Assembly (NCBI RefSeq): GCF_008974225.1
Contig: NZ_BKZR01000002.1
Location: forward strand, 59,777 to 123,776
Direction: 5' to 3'
DNA: 64,000 nt
Source: Weizmannia acidilactici
Lineage (GTDB): Bacteria; Bacillota; Bacilli; Bacillales; Bacillaceae_C
A program made the position numbers and the translations under genes. Below the pieces are notes generated by a model, which did no database searches, had not been told where the DNA came from, and saw only the letters and a program-made list of their open reading frames with translations. Below are positions 17,928 to 26,451 of this stretch, in pieces (within the stretch, counting starts at the first letter, position 1; each line of letters opens with the position of its first letter).

Positions 17928-19412
17928 TTACTGGAAATACTGCTGCAGCCCGTCATAGATCCCGGTTACCGCCTTCGTTTGGAATGATTTACCCAAAATG
18001 AGCTTTTCTTCTTTCGGGTTGCTTAAATACCCGAGCTCAAGCAAGATTGCCGGCTGTTCATTTTCCCGGATCACGTGGAAATCCCCAAACTTTACCCCTC
18101 TGTCATTTGTGCCGATCAGCCTGCTTATATTTTTGCTTACAATACTTGCAAGAGTGAAGTCGCGCGGATGGTAGTAATAAGTCGTGTGCCCGGAAATGGA
18201 TTCATCTTCGGAACTGTCGAAATGGATGCTGACAAAAGCATCAGCATGGTTTGCGTTTGATACGGCCACCCTTTGCGGTAATGATACATAAGTATCGCTG
18301 TCACGGGTTAAAATGACTTTGGCGCCCGCGTTTACGAGCTTTTTATACAGGGCATTGGCGGTTTTAAGCGTAACGAGCTTTTCAAGGGTGCCGCCTGCGC
18401 CTGTTGTTCCGTTATCAAACCCGCCGTGCCCGGGATCAATTACAATCGTTTTCCCCTTTAATCCCGGGCGGTTTTTCCCTGCCGGCCTGCTTGTTTGGAC
18501 AACCCAGGAAGCCACATATGCGGTAGCGCCGCTGTTCAGCCGGATTTCATACCAGTCCCCAGCCTGTTTGATCACGGGGTAACTTTCCCCGGCATTGCCG
18601 CGGGCGACGGCTGGAGCACTGGATAAAGGCTGGCTGCGCAGGTTTGTGTGATCGTAAAGAAGCTTCACTTTCTCCACGTTTTCTGCTTTTTCTACCTGGT
18701 TTTCGTGTTCCACATAATAGCCTGCGACCCATCCGTGCGTGCCATTATCCAGTACGACTTCGTACCAACCGTGGTCGGCGCCGGTAATTTGCAGCCTTGT
18801 TCCATAGCTAGCTGTTGCAACAGTTTCGCCATGGAGTGAAGGGGATTTTCGGATGTTCAACTTAGATGCAGCAACGATTGCTGCGCTTAGCCCACCTTCC
18901 GCTGCTTCCCCGGTATTTTTGTTTTTGCCGGTGTGCACATACTGGCTGCTTGTCCACCCCGATACAGAGCCACTTTCAATATGCGCCCAGCCGTTATGCA
19001 TTTCGGTGACAGTTACTTCAATGTTTTTCGCAAGCGAACTCACAACCGGTGCGGTAAGATCCGGACTTTCCCTGACGCGTAAAATATCGGCGGTGACCAC
19101 CCCCATTTTGGCGGATTGTGTTGTTTTATTGCTGCTTTCTTCCACCAGCCAACCGGCAATCCATCCCGCGTCCCCCGACGGCATGCGGATTTGGCGCCAG
19201 TCCCCGTCTTTTTGCAGGACGGCAAATGTTTCATTTTGAAGCGCTTCACCGATGATCGGGTAAGATAACCCTGGGCCGCTCCGGATATACACGATTTCAT
19301 GGGTGACGGTAACAGTTTCGTTTGCCTTTGCTGATACGGTCCTAAGAGCCGCCGGTGCAACAAGAAAAATAAGCATTACGAAAAGCGCCATCGCCATGAT
19401 TTTTTTCTTCAC
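17928..19412 (-). CDS. Exported N-acetylmuramoyl-L-alanine amidase with four SH3b domains (YrvJ-like)
   Basis: The mature protein has four bacterial SH3 repeats, each with the Y/L-N/R-I/V-R-S-x-P type core (IVYIRSGPG, ILRVRESPD, KLNIRKSPS, TNLRSQPL), then a C-terminal Amidase_3 catalytic domain of about 190 residues with VIDPGHGG, SIHFDSSED and the Glu of LLELGYLSN. SH3b repeats bind the wall while the amidase cuts between MurNAc and the stem peptide. The start is the GTG at 19412 (494 residues), which gives a classical signal peptide KKKIMAMALFVMLIFLVAP ending at an AxA-like site and has GAGGGGTGG upstream. It matches B. subtilis YrvJ in place and plan. Confidence 0.93.
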   Translation of the reverse strand: MKKKIMAMALFVMLIFLVAPAALRTVSAKANETVTVTHEIVYIRSGPGLSYPIIGEALQNETFAVLQKDGDWRQIRMPSGDAGWIAGWLVEESSNKTTQSAKMGVVTADILRVRESPDLTAPVVSSLAKNIEVTVTEMHNGWAHIESGSVSGWTSSQYVHTGKNKNTGEAAEGGLSAAIVAASKLNIRKSPSLHGETVATASYGTRLQITGADHGWYEVVLDNGTHGWVAGYYVEHENQVEKAENVEKVKLLYDHTNLRSQPLSSAPAVARGNAGESYPVIKQAGDWYEIRLNSGATAYVASWVVQTSRPAGKNRPGLKGKTIVIDPGHGGFDNGTTGAGGTLEKLVTLKTANALYKKLVNAGAKVILTRDSDTYVSLPQRVAVSNANHADAFVSIHFDSSEDESISGHTTYYYHPRDFTLASIVSKNISRLIGTNDRGVKFGDFHVIRENEQPAILLELGYLSNPKEEKLILGKSFQTKAVTGIYDGLQQYFQ

Positions 19413-19572
19413 ATATCCACCCCTCGTCCCTGTTTGAATTGACGGTAATATTTGTGCACTATTCATTATTCGTGGTCCGTAAAAAAACTCCTTTTTTCGG
19501 GTAAGAAAAAAATGAAAATAGGGAAAAATAACCTGGAGAAACGGATTTAGACATGCAAAGGAGTGACCAGCA

Positions 19573-19749
19573 ATGAGAGCAGCGGATAAAAATGCGGCAG
19601 CAAACAATGCGGTCAACCAATTTTACGGTGTCAATTTCCGTGATGCGGCAAGCGCGGAAATTGAAGCGCTCGATCTTGAATTGGCATCGGAATCTGGATT
19701 ATCTAGAAGCGGCGTGAAATTGCTGAAAAAAAAGCTGGGCCGGTCGTAA
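19573..19749 (+). CDS. Small YrzK-like protein
   Basis: A 58-residue ORF, MRAADKNAAANNAVNQF onward, ending KLLKKKLGRS. It has an AAAGGAGTG ribosome-binding site eight bases before its ATG, and a plausible alanine/asparagine-rich N-terminus with a short amphipathic C-terminus. B. subtilis carries the small uncharacterised gene yrzK at this position between the amidase and hisS. The match to YrzK is by position and by recalled sequence character, not by alignment. No function can be assigned. Confidence 0.7.
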   Translation: MRAADKNAAANNAVNQFYGVNFRDAASAEIEALDLELASESGLSRSGVKLLKKKLGRS

Positions 19750-19780
19750 CCTAAAAGATGGGGGAATTTTGCCGGTAGCC

Positions 19781-19809
19781 TTGACAATGGAGGAACCTGC
19801 GCGTATCAT
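19781..19809 (+). promoter_or_regulatory. SigA-type promoter of the hisS-aspS operon
   Basis: TTGACA (19781-19786), a 17-bp spacer and TATCAT (19804-19809) stand just upstream of the T-box leader. Confidence 0.75.
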
Positions 19810-19815
19810 AATAAA

Positions 19816-20090
19816 AATAGATGACAAAATTGCAAAAACCGATGACAAAGCAAAGTAATTAAGATACGGGTGAAAAGAGAGGAAATGTCCCAGGCTGAAA
19901 ACATTTCCGCACCGCGGCTTAATGAACGAACACTTTGTAGGTTCCGTCCTGAACGGGCAACGCTCCAGTAGGGCCGGACGTTACAGGCGTTAACTGTAAA
20001 AGTGGAAGCACAATGCTTCAATTAGGGTGGCACCACGGGAAATAAGCTCTCGTCCCTTGTTTCGAACAAGGGACGGGAGTTTTTTATTAT
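19816..20090 (+). ncRNA. T-box leader controlling hisS-aspS
   Basis: The leader contains a stem I region with AGAGAGGAAATG pairing to CATTTCC, the conserved T-box sequence AGGGTGGCACCACGGG at 20024-20039, and a long terminator (20047-20085; CGTCCCTTGTT with AACAAGGGACG, then TTTTTT). Uncharged tRNA binding would favour the antiterminator and allow read-through into hisS. A CAC triplet at 19931-19933 sits where the specifier is expected and would select tRNA-His; the specifier assignment is less certain than the T-box itself. Confidence 0.92.
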
Positions 20091-20121
20091 ACATACATAA
20101 GCTCAAGAAGGAGGACGCGAT

Positions 20122-21405
20122 ATGGCCATTCAGATTCCGCGGGGTACGCAGGACATCCTGCCGGGTGAAGTGGAAAAATGGAATTATATTGAAAATACGG
20201 CAAAAAAAATATGCGAAAATTACCAGTACCGGGAAATTCGGACACCGATTTTCGAATATACGGAGCTTTTCCAAAAAGGGGTCGGCGATACGACGGATAT
20301 CGTCCAGAAAGAAATGTACACGTTCCGGGACAGGGGGGATCGCAGCCTGACCTTGAGGCCGGAAGGGACGGCGCCGGTCGTGCGTTCATTTATTGAACAT
20401 AAAATGTTCGGAAACGCTGTCCAGCCGGTCAAATTGTATTACAACGGCCCGATGTTTCGTTACGAACGGCCGCAGGCGGGGCGCTTCCGACAGTTCGTCC
20501 AGTTCGGGGTCGAAGCGTTAGGGAGTGAAGACCCGGCCATTGACGCGGAAGTGATTTCGATGGCGATGGAAATCTATCAACAACTGGGCTTGAAAAACTT
20601 AAAACTTGTGATCAACAGCCTCGGGGATAAAGAGAGCAGGATGAAGCACCGGGAAGCGCTAATCAGCCATTTTAAACCGCATATCGGCGAATTTTGCACT
20701 GACTGCCAAAATCGGCTTGAAAAAAACCCGCTGCGCATTCTTGACTGTAAAAAAGACCATGACCATCCGCTTATGAAAACAGCGCCGTCCATTTTAGATT
20801 ATCTGAATGAACATTCAAAAGCGTATTTTGATCAGGTGCTGGATTATTTAAACGCGCTCGGCATTGCGTATGAAGTGGATTCGACATTGGTGCGTGGGCT
20901 GGATTATTATTACCATACCTGCTTTGAAATTATGAGCAATGCGGAAGGCTTCGGCGCGATTACAACGCTTTGCGGCGGCGGACGTTACAACGGCCTTGTA
21001 CAGGAAATGGGCGGGCCGGAAACGCCGGGAATCGGCTTTGCGCTCAGCATCGAGCGGCTGCTTGCTGCGCTCGCGGCGGAAGGAATCGAACTGCCGGTTG
21101 CCCGCAGCCTGGATTGTTATGTCGTGGCGATCGGCGATGAAACGAAAACGGCCGCTTTTAAACTGCTGCATGCTTTAAGAAGCGAAGGTTTCTCTGCTGA
21201 CAAAGACTATATGGGGCGCAAAGTAAAAGCGCAATTTAAAGCAGCCGACCGGGTGCAGGCAAAATTCGTTGCGGTTATCGGCGAAGATGAGTTAAAGGAA
21301 AATAAAGTCAATGTCAGAAATATGGCGACAGGCGAGCAGAAAGAATTGCCGATTGACGGGTTTATTTCCGAATTTAAAAAAATGGCAAACATGGGGGAAG
21401 AATAA
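20122..21405 (+). CDS. hisS: Histidyl-tRNA synthetase
   Basis: A class II synthetase of 427 residues. Motif 2 is visible in the segment LRPEGTAPVVRSF and its loop, the histidine-specific motifs appear as LVRGLDYYYHTCFE and GGGRYNGL, motif 3 is GIGFALSIERLL, and the C-terminal anticodon-binding domain follows. The N-terminus IQIPRGTQDILPGE is typical. The ATG follows AGAAGGAGG. Expression is under the T-box leader directly upstream, and aspS overlaps the stop codon, so both enzymes are made from one tRNA-sensing transcript. Confidence 0.97.
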   Translation: MAIQIPRGTQDILPGEVEKWNYIENTAKKICENYQYREIRTPIFEYTELFQKGVGDTTDIVQKEMYTFRDRGDRSLTLRPEGTAPVVRSFIEHKMFGNAVQPVKLYYNGPMFRYERPQAGRFRQFVQFGVEALGSEDPAIDAEVISMAMEIYQQLGLKNLKLVINSLGDKESRMKHREALISHFKPHIGEFCTDCQNRLEKNPLRILDCKKDHDHPLMKTAPSILDYLNEHSKAYFDQVLDYLNALGIAYEVDSTLVRGLDYYYHTCFEIMSNAEGFGAITTLCGGGRYNGLVQEMGGPETPGIGFALSIERLLAALAAEGIELPVARSLDCYVVAIGDETKTAAFKLLHALRSEGFSADKDYMGRKVKAQFKAADRVQAKFVAVIGEDELKENKVNVRNMATGEQKELPIDGFISEFKKMANMGEE

Positions 21406-23174
21406 TGGAAGGACGTTCATATTACTGCGGCGATGTAACAGAACAGCATATAGGAGAAAAAGTGATATTGAAAGGCTGGGTACAGAGAAGGCGCGATTTG
21501 GGCGGCCTGATTTTTATCGATTTGCGCGACCGGGCCGGCGTTGTCCAAATCGTATTTAATACGGCCGTATCAAAAGAAGCGTTTGAACTGGCCGAAAAAG
21601 TCCGGAATGAATATGTTTTGGAAGTACGGGGGGAAGTCGTTGCACGTTCTGAAAACACGGTCAATCCGAACTTAAAAACCGGCAAAATTGAAATCCAGGC
21701 GGAACAGCTTGTGATCATCAACAGCGCGAAAAACCCGCCGTTTATGATTGAAAACCAGACGGATGTTGCGGAAGATGTGCGCCTGAAATACCGTTATCTT
21801 GACTTGCGGCGCCCGGTAATGTTTGAAACATTCAAAATGCGCCATGCCATCACAAAGTCGGTACGGAACTTTTTGGATGAAGAAGGGTTTATCGATGTCG
21901 AAACCCCGATTTTAACGAAAAGCACCCCGGAAGGCGCGCGCGACTACCTGGTGCCGAGCCGGGTGCATCCAGGGGAATTCTATGCGCTGCCGCAGTCACC
22001 GCAATTGTTTAAGCAATTGCTGATGATATCCGGCTTCGACCGCTACTACCAAATTGCCCGCTGCTTCCGCGATGAAGACTTGCGCGCGGACCGGCAGCCG
22101 GAATTCACGCAGATCGATATCGAAACGAGTTTCATGAGCCAGGAAGATATTTTGGCGATGACGGAAAGAATGATCAAACGCCTCATGAAAGAAGTGAAAA
22201 ATATTGATATCGAAACGCCGCTGCAGAGGCTGACGTACGAAGAAGCGATGAACCGTTACGGCACTGATAAACCGGATACGCGCTTCGGGATGGAGCTGGT
22301 TGATCTTTCGGAAACCGTCAAAAATTCCAAATTTAAAGTGTTTGCCTCTGCTGTAAGCGCGGGCGGCCAGGTGAAAGCCATCAATGCAAAAGGAGCGGCA
22401 GGCAAGTATTCCAGAAAAGACATCGATGCACTCGCGGAATTCGCTGGCCGTTACGGCGCAAAAGGCTTGGCGTGGCTGAAAATGGAAGAAGAAGGCCTTA
22501 AAGGTCCAGTCGCTAAATTTTTTACGGAAGAAGAACAGGCGCAGATTGCTGCCATTACAGAAGCCAAAGCAGGAGACCTCCTGCTGTTTGTAGCAGACAA
22601 AAAATCAGTTGTCGCGAACGCGCTCGGGGCGCTGCGGAACAAACTCGGCAAAGAACTTGACCTGATTGACGAGTCAAAATTTAACTTCCTGTGGGTAACG
22701 GACTGGCCACTTCTTGAGTACGACGAAGAAGAAGGGCGCTATACGGCGGCTCACCATCCGTTCACAATGCCGTTCCGTGAAGATATCGATAAGCTTGAAA
22801 CCGATCCGGCAAGCGTCAAAGCGCAAGCCTATGACATTGTGTTAAACGGGTATGAACTTGGCGGCGGATCGCTCAGAATTTACGAGCGTGACGTACAGGA
22901 AAAAATGTTCAAGGCGCTTGGCTTCTCAAAAGAACAGGCCCAGGCCCAGTTCGGCTTTTTGCTTGATGCATTTGACTACGGCACACCGCCGCACGGGGGC
23001 ATTGCATTGGGCCTGGACCGGATCGTTATGTTGCTCGCCGGCCGCTCCAACTTACGCGATACAATTGCATTTCCGAAGACGGCCAGCGCAAGCTGCCTGC
23101 TGACGGATGCGCCGGGTCCGGTCAGCGATTTGCAGCTGGATGCATTGCAATTGGAATTAAATTTGAAAAAATGA
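21405..23174 (+). CDS. aspS: Aspartyl-tRNA synthetase
   Basis: A 589-residue bacterial-type AspRS. It has an N-terminal OB-fold anticodon-binding domain (GWVQRRRDLGGLIFIDLRDR), class II motif 2 in IARCFRDEDLRADRQPEFTQ, the bacterial GAD insertion domain in the middle, and motif 3 GGIALGLDRIVMLL near the end. The ATG shares a base with the hisS stop (TAATG), which points to translational coupling. As in B. subtilis, the 6S RNA gene follows directly. Confidence 0.97.
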   Translation: MEGRSYYCGDVTEQHIGEKVILKGWVQRRRDLGGLIFIDLRDRAGVVQIVFNTAVSKEAFELAEKVRNEYVLEVRGEVVARSENTVNPNLKTGKIEIQAEQLVIINSAKNPPFMIENQTDVAEDVRLKYRYLDLRRPVMFETFKMRHAITKSVRNFLDEEGFIDVETPILTKSTPEGARDYLVPSRVHPGEFYALPQSPQLFKQLLMISGFDRYYQIARCFRDEDLRADRQPEFTQIDIETSFMSQEDILAMTERMIKRLMKEVKNIDIETPLQRLTYEEAMNRYGTDKPDTRFGMELVDLSETVKNSKFKVFASAVSAGGQVKAINAKGAAGKYSRKDIDALAEFAGRYGAKGLAWLKMEEEGLKGPVAKFFTEEEQAQIAAITEAKAGDLLLFVADKKSVVANALGALRNKLGKELDLIDESKFNFLWVTDWPLLEYDEEEGRYTAAHHPFTMPFREDIDKLETDPASVKAQAYDIVLNGYELGGGSLRIYERDVQEKMFKALGFSKEQAQAQFGFLLDAFDYGTPPHGGIALGLDRIVMLLAGRSNLRDTIAFPKTASASCLLTDAPGPVSDLQLDALQLELNLKK

Positions 23175-23207
23175 AACAAAAGTCCGGTGACGGTGAAAAC
23201 AATTCCA

Positions 23208-23237
23208 TTTGAAAACCGGCGGGAAAAATGATAATAT
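23208..23237 (+). promoter_or_regulatory. Promoter of 6S RNA
   Basis: TTGAAA at 23208-23213 is followed by GATAAT (23230) or TAATAT (23232) as the -10 element, 16 or 18 bp away, consistent with a SigA start near 23246. Confidence 0.6.
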
Positions 23238-23245
23238 ATATACAA

Positions 23246-23477
23246 GTTGAATGGGTCCTGATGTGTTCGTATATGAGCCTTATCGTTTTGACCGAACACT
23301 TCATTTCAGGGAGCCGGAGTCTTCAGGCGGCGTACATGCCTTTTCCCGGGGACGTATAAAACCTGAAGCAGGGCACCCACCTGCTTGAGAGCGGGATCAA
23401 AACCAAGGATTGCAACAACGGCACATTCGGGACTCATTCCGCTTTTACCCCTCTTGAAAGAAGAGGGTTTTTTATTT
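23246..23477 (+). ncRNA. ssrS: 6S RNA (BsrA type)
   Basis: The RNA shares the recognisable BsrA blocks GTCCTGATGTGTT near the 5' end, GACCGAACA, GGCGGCGTA, GGGCACCCACCTG and AAGGATTGCAAC near the 3' side, with the two halves able to form the long interrupted duplex that mimics an open promoter. It ends in the terminator CCCTCTT-GAAAG-AAGAGGG plus T-run at 23453-23473. B. subtilis bsrA lies in the same place, between aspS and tcdA (yrvM). 6S RNA binds SigA-RNA polymerase. Ends are approximate. Confidence 0.92.
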
Positions 23478-23588
23478 TATTTCAGGAAAAACCGCTGGTG
23501 GTCGCAAAATTGACGGGGCTTACCCGGGAAGCGGATTTCGCGCCCAGCAACAATGTGAGACCATATAGCAGGAAAAGAAGGAAATTTC

Positions 23589-24584
23589 GTGGAACTTACA
23601 ATTTTTGACCGTGCCAACCGCTTTCTCGGCAAAATGATGCCGGTTTTCATACCCGGAAGCCTGATCATCGGGATGGTTTTCGGGTATCGCATCACAGGCT
23701 TCCTGTTTTTGGTGCCGTGGCTGTTTGCCTTTATGACATTTACCGGCAGCATCGGTTCGACGTTTAAGCAGCTTGGGGCCGTTGTCCGCCGTCCGTTTCC
23801 GATCGTGCTCGCATTGGCGGTGCTGCACGTGCTTATGCCCCTTTATGCATACGGTGTGGGCCATTTGTTTTTTCAACATCATCCATTAACCATTACCGGT
23901 TTTTTACTCTCGGTAGCAATTCCGACCGGCGTGACAAGCTTTGTGTGGGCCATGATGCAAAGAGGGAATATCCCGCTTGTTTTAACGGTGATTTTATTGG
24001 ATACACTGCTCTCTCCGCTCATTGTGCCGCTGACTTTGCTGCTGTTTGTCGGTAAAAGCGTGCATATTGATGCCTGGCCGCTGATGCAGGATCTTTTTAC
24101 AATGATTGTTATTCCATCCCTGCTCGGTATTCTGCTCAGCCAGTGGACATCGATGGAAACACAGCGAAAGGCTGCTTCAATCCTTTCCCCGTTTTCCAAA
24201 ATTGGGATGTTTCTTGTTGTCATGATCAACGGCGGTGTTGTATCGCCGTATCTCAAGCACTTGAATGCCCATGTACTGTTTATAATCTTAACGGTCTTGT
24301 TCATCTCGGCATCCGGCTATTTTTTAAGCTGGATCACCGGGGCCGTTTTCCATCTGGATCGGGATATGATCGTGACGCTGACTTACAGCGGCGGGATGCG
24401 CAATATCAGCGCAGGCTCGGTTATTGCTGTTTCGTTTTTTCCGGCCCAGGTTGTACTGCCGGTCATCTCGGGCATGCTGTTTCAGCAGGTGCTCGCTTCC
24501 TTTTATGGCCAGCTGCTTACCCGGTTTTACAGCAACCGTCGTGAAGGCGAAAACAAAACGTTGGAACGTGAGACTTTACCGTAA
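23589..24584 (+). CDS. BASS-family (bile acid:sodium symporter type) transporter
   Basis: A 331-residue polytopic protein with about nine or ten helices. Family signatures are IPTGVTSFVWAMMQRGN with PLVLTVILLDTLLSPLIVP after it, and the second crossover sequence TYSGGMRNISAGSVIA, which corresponds to the discontinuous helices of BASS transporters. The likely substrate is an organic anion moved with sodium; nothing in the context says which. The GTG start at 23589 has GAAAAGAAGGAAA upstream. The gene is inserted between 6S RNA and tcdA relative to B. subtilis. Confidence 0.82.
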   Translation: MELTIFDRANRFLGKMMPVFIPGSLIIGMVFGYRITGFLFLVPWLFAFMTFTGSIGSTFKQLGAVVRRPFPIVLALAVLHVLMPLYAYGVGHLFFQHHPLTITGFLLSVAIPTGVTSFVWAMMQRGNIPLVLTVILLDTLLSPLIVPLTLLLFVGKSVHIDAWPLMQDLFTMIVIPSLLGILLSQWTSMETQRKAASILSPFSKIGMFLVVMINGGVVSPYLKHLNAHVLFIILTVLFISASGYFLSWITGAVFHLDRDMIVTLTYSGGMRNISAGSVIAVSFFPAQVVLPVISGMLFQQVLASFYGQLLTRFYSNRREGENKTLERETLP

Positions 24585-24651
24585 AATATTGCATTCCTGC
24601 CCTTTTTTGGATAATCTATGGAAGAAGTAAGTATGTTTGGAGATGATGAAG

Positions 24652-25419
24652 ATGCTGAACCAGTTTTCACGGAATGAACTGGCGATCGGGCAGGAAGGAT
24701 TGCGAAAGCTGAAAAACAGCACCGTCGCCGTTCTCGGGGTCGGGGGCGTGGGATCGTTTGCGGTTGAAGCCCTTGCCAGATCGGCGATAGGAAAACTGAT
24801 CCTTGTTGATAAAGACGATGTCGATATCACAAATATCAACCGCCAAATCCCGTCGCTGCTTTCTACCATCGGCCAGCCGAAAGCCGATCTGATGAAAAAA
24901 CGCATTGCCGATATTAACCCGGAGTGCGAAGTCATTTCTTTAAAAATGTTTTATACGGAAGAAACGTATGAACAGTTTTTTGCATACAACCCCGATTATG
25001 TCGTGGATGCTTCTGATACGATTATTTACAAAGTGCATTTAATGAAGGAATGCCTGAAACGGAACATAAAAATCATTTCCAGCATGGGGGCGGCCAATAA
25101 AATGGATCCGACGCGGCTCAGGATTGCCGATATTTCCGAAACGCACACTGATCCGATTGCCCGAGTTGTGCGGCTGAAACTGCGGAAAGAAGGCATCCGG
25201 AAAGGAATTCCTGTCGTGTTTTCCGATGAAAGCCCGATTGTAATCCGCGAAGATGTCCGCAAAGTGGTCGGGAATGACAATGCGGAGATCCGGAAAGCGC
25301 AAATGCCGCCTTCGTCAAACGCATTTGTCCCGTCAACAGCCGGCCTTTTTATGGCAAGCTATGTCGTCCGTGATATTCTGAAAGACATTCCGATCAAACG
25401 GGTGAAAGACGAAAAGTAA
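24652..25419 (+). CDS. tcdA: tRNA threonylcarbamoyladenosine dehydratase TcdA
   Basis: An E1/MoeB/ThiF-fold enzyme that cyclises t6A37 in tRNA to ct6A with ATP. The nucleotide-binding loop GVGGVGSFAVEALARS, the VDKDDVDITNINRQ segment and the C-terminal SSNAFVPSTAGLFMAS are diagnostic. The ATG at 24652 is preceded by GGAG at a nine-base spacing and gives MLNQFSRNELAIG, the usual N-terminus; a TTG at 24637 is in frame but less likely. It lies downstream of hisS-aspS-6S as in B. subtilis (yrvM). A weak hairpin (AAAACCGC/GGCGGTTTT) follows at 25424. Confidence 0.94.
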   Translation: MLNQFSRNELAIGQEGLRKLKNSTVAVLGVGGVGSFAVEALARSAIGKLILVDKDDVDITNINRQIPSLLSTIGQPKADLMKKRIADINPECEVISLKMFYTEETYEQFFAYNPDYVVDASDTIIYKVHLMKECLKRNIKIISSMGAANKMDPTRLRIADISETHTDPIARVVRLKLRKEGIRKGIPVVFSDESPIVIREDVRKVVGNDNAEIRKAQMPPSSNAFVPSTAGLFMASYVVRDILKDIPIKRVKDEK

Positions 25420-25522
25420 ACGTAAAAACCGCTTTCCATGGCGGTTTTGTTGAAAAGGTTCTGTTAAATTTAATAGGTCCCGTTAGCAATCTTACATTGA
25501 CGCGCTATTCTTGGGATTTCTG

Positions 25523-25560
25523 CGGGAAAAGCGGGTTAATAGAGGCACCTCGGTAAAACA
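25523..25560. repeat. Fragment of the 125-bp inverted-repeat family
   Basis: CTGCGGGAAAAGCGGGTTAA and the following AGAGGCAC resemble the CTGCGGGAAAAGCGAGCAAG segment of the full copies. The rest of the element is not recognisable, so this is a decayed remnant in the tcdA-cotG gap. Confidence 0.45.
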
Positions 25561-25605
25561 ATAATATGTAAGCCTGTTAAATTCCGACGATAATAAAATT
25601 TATGT

Positions 25606-25634
25606 ATGGGGAAGCACTCATTTGCTTCCCCTTT
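25606..25634. terminator. Hairpin between tcdA and the CotG-like gene
   Basis: GGGGAAGC and GCTTCCCC pair around a seven-base loop. The T-run is better on the + strand, so the site may stop rightward transcription as well as mark the 3' end of the leftward coat gene. Confidence 0.6.
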
Positions 25635-25640
25635 GTTGGT

Positions 25641-26231
25641 TTAATCATTCCTGCGGTAACGTACAGACCACATGCTTCCGTTTTTCCACTGTTCTTCTAC
25701 CATCTGGTAACGGTCGCAACTGCTGCGTTTCCCGGAAGTGTGGCGTTTTCTGCTTGAAGTATGACATTTTCTAGAAGTATGACATTTTCTAGAAGTATTG
25801 CGTTTTCTAGAAGTATTGCGTTTTCTGGAAGTATTGCGTTTTCTGGAAGTATTGTGTTTTCTGGAAGTGCAGCGTTTTCTAGAAGTATTGCGTTTTCTAG
25901 AAGTATTGCGTTTTCTGGAAGTATTGCGTTTTCTAGAAGTATTGCGTTTTCTGGAAGTATTGCGTTTTCTAGAAGTATTGTGTTTTCTGCTAGAAGTATG
26001 ACGCTTTCTGGAAGTATTGCAGCTCCTATTGCGAGAGGTATTCCTGTTCCTGGAAGTGCTCCTGTTGCGTGAAGTATTGCGGTGATGGCTGCTGCATTCA
26101 CATTCGCAGGTGCATTTGCAGCGTTTCCGTTTCCTGTCCCTTCCCGGATCCTGATACATATACTCGTCGAGACCATTTTGTGTCACTTCGTCTACCCCTG
26201 CCTGAATATCTTCACGTGAATAGCGGCTCAT
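25641..26231 (-). CDS. cotG: CotG-like repetitive spore coat protein
   Basis: A 196-residue, strongly basic protein. The N-terminus MSRYSREDIQAGVDEVTQNG is followed by a Cys-rich patch (CKCTCECECS), then about 19 tandem six-to-eight-residue units from residue 51 to about 167, mostly NTSRKR with variants STSRNR, HTSSRKH, CTSRKH and HTSRKC, then a unique C-terminal tail. Each unit offers Thr and Ser next to Arg/Lys. CotG of B. subtilis has the same design and is a substrate of the CotH kinase. The cotH-like gene is divergent next door, exactly as in B. subtilis. Ribosome-binding site AAGGAGGG; spacing seven. Sequence identity with CotG is not expected to be high; the call rests on design and context. 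Confidence 0.82.
   Translation of the reverse strand: MSRYSREDIQAGVDEVTQNGLDEYMYQDPGRDRKRKRCKCTCECECSSHHRNTSRNRSTSRNRNTSRNRSCNTSRKRHTSSRKHNTSRKRNTSRKRNTSRKRNTSRKRNTSRKRNTSRKRCTSRKHNTSRKRNTSRKRNTSRKRNTSRKCHTSRKCHTSSRKRHTSGKRSSCDRYQMVEEQWKNGSMWSVRYRRND
25725..26085 (-). repeat. 18-bp tandem repeat tract inside the CotG-like gene
   Basis: An 18-bp unit that reads about TTCTAGAAGTATTGCGTT on the + strand is repeated roughly 19 times with small length variants. It encodes the NTSRKR array on the - strand. The 3-base-compatible period keeps several other frames open, which explains long spurious ORFs on both strands. Confidence 0.95.
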
Positions 26232-26451
26232 AGATTTCCCTCCTTTTCATTAGAGCCAAATCCATTAAAACTTGACTCTTTTCTTTACTATCTTACGTGA
26301 AATTCTTAACAGTGCGATATGACAAATATGTAAATTGAAAAAAATAGATAAATACCTTCATCGTTATTGGAGGAGCGGAAAGAACTGTTTTTACCCGAAA
26401 GCCCATGCCAATTATTGTCTATCCCTCATAAAATTTAACGGGGGGAGATCA

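Noticed and set aside
25725..26085. CRISPR-like appearance of the tandem repeats
   Set aside because: Units are directly adjacent without unique spacers and encode a protein; no cas genes are present.
25697..26176. Long alternative frames across the CotG tract on both strands (ILPENAILLEN and FSRSIAFSRS types)
   Set aside because: They arise because the 18-bp repeat period keeps other frames free of stops; the accepted frame alone has the ribosome-binding site and the coat-protein start.
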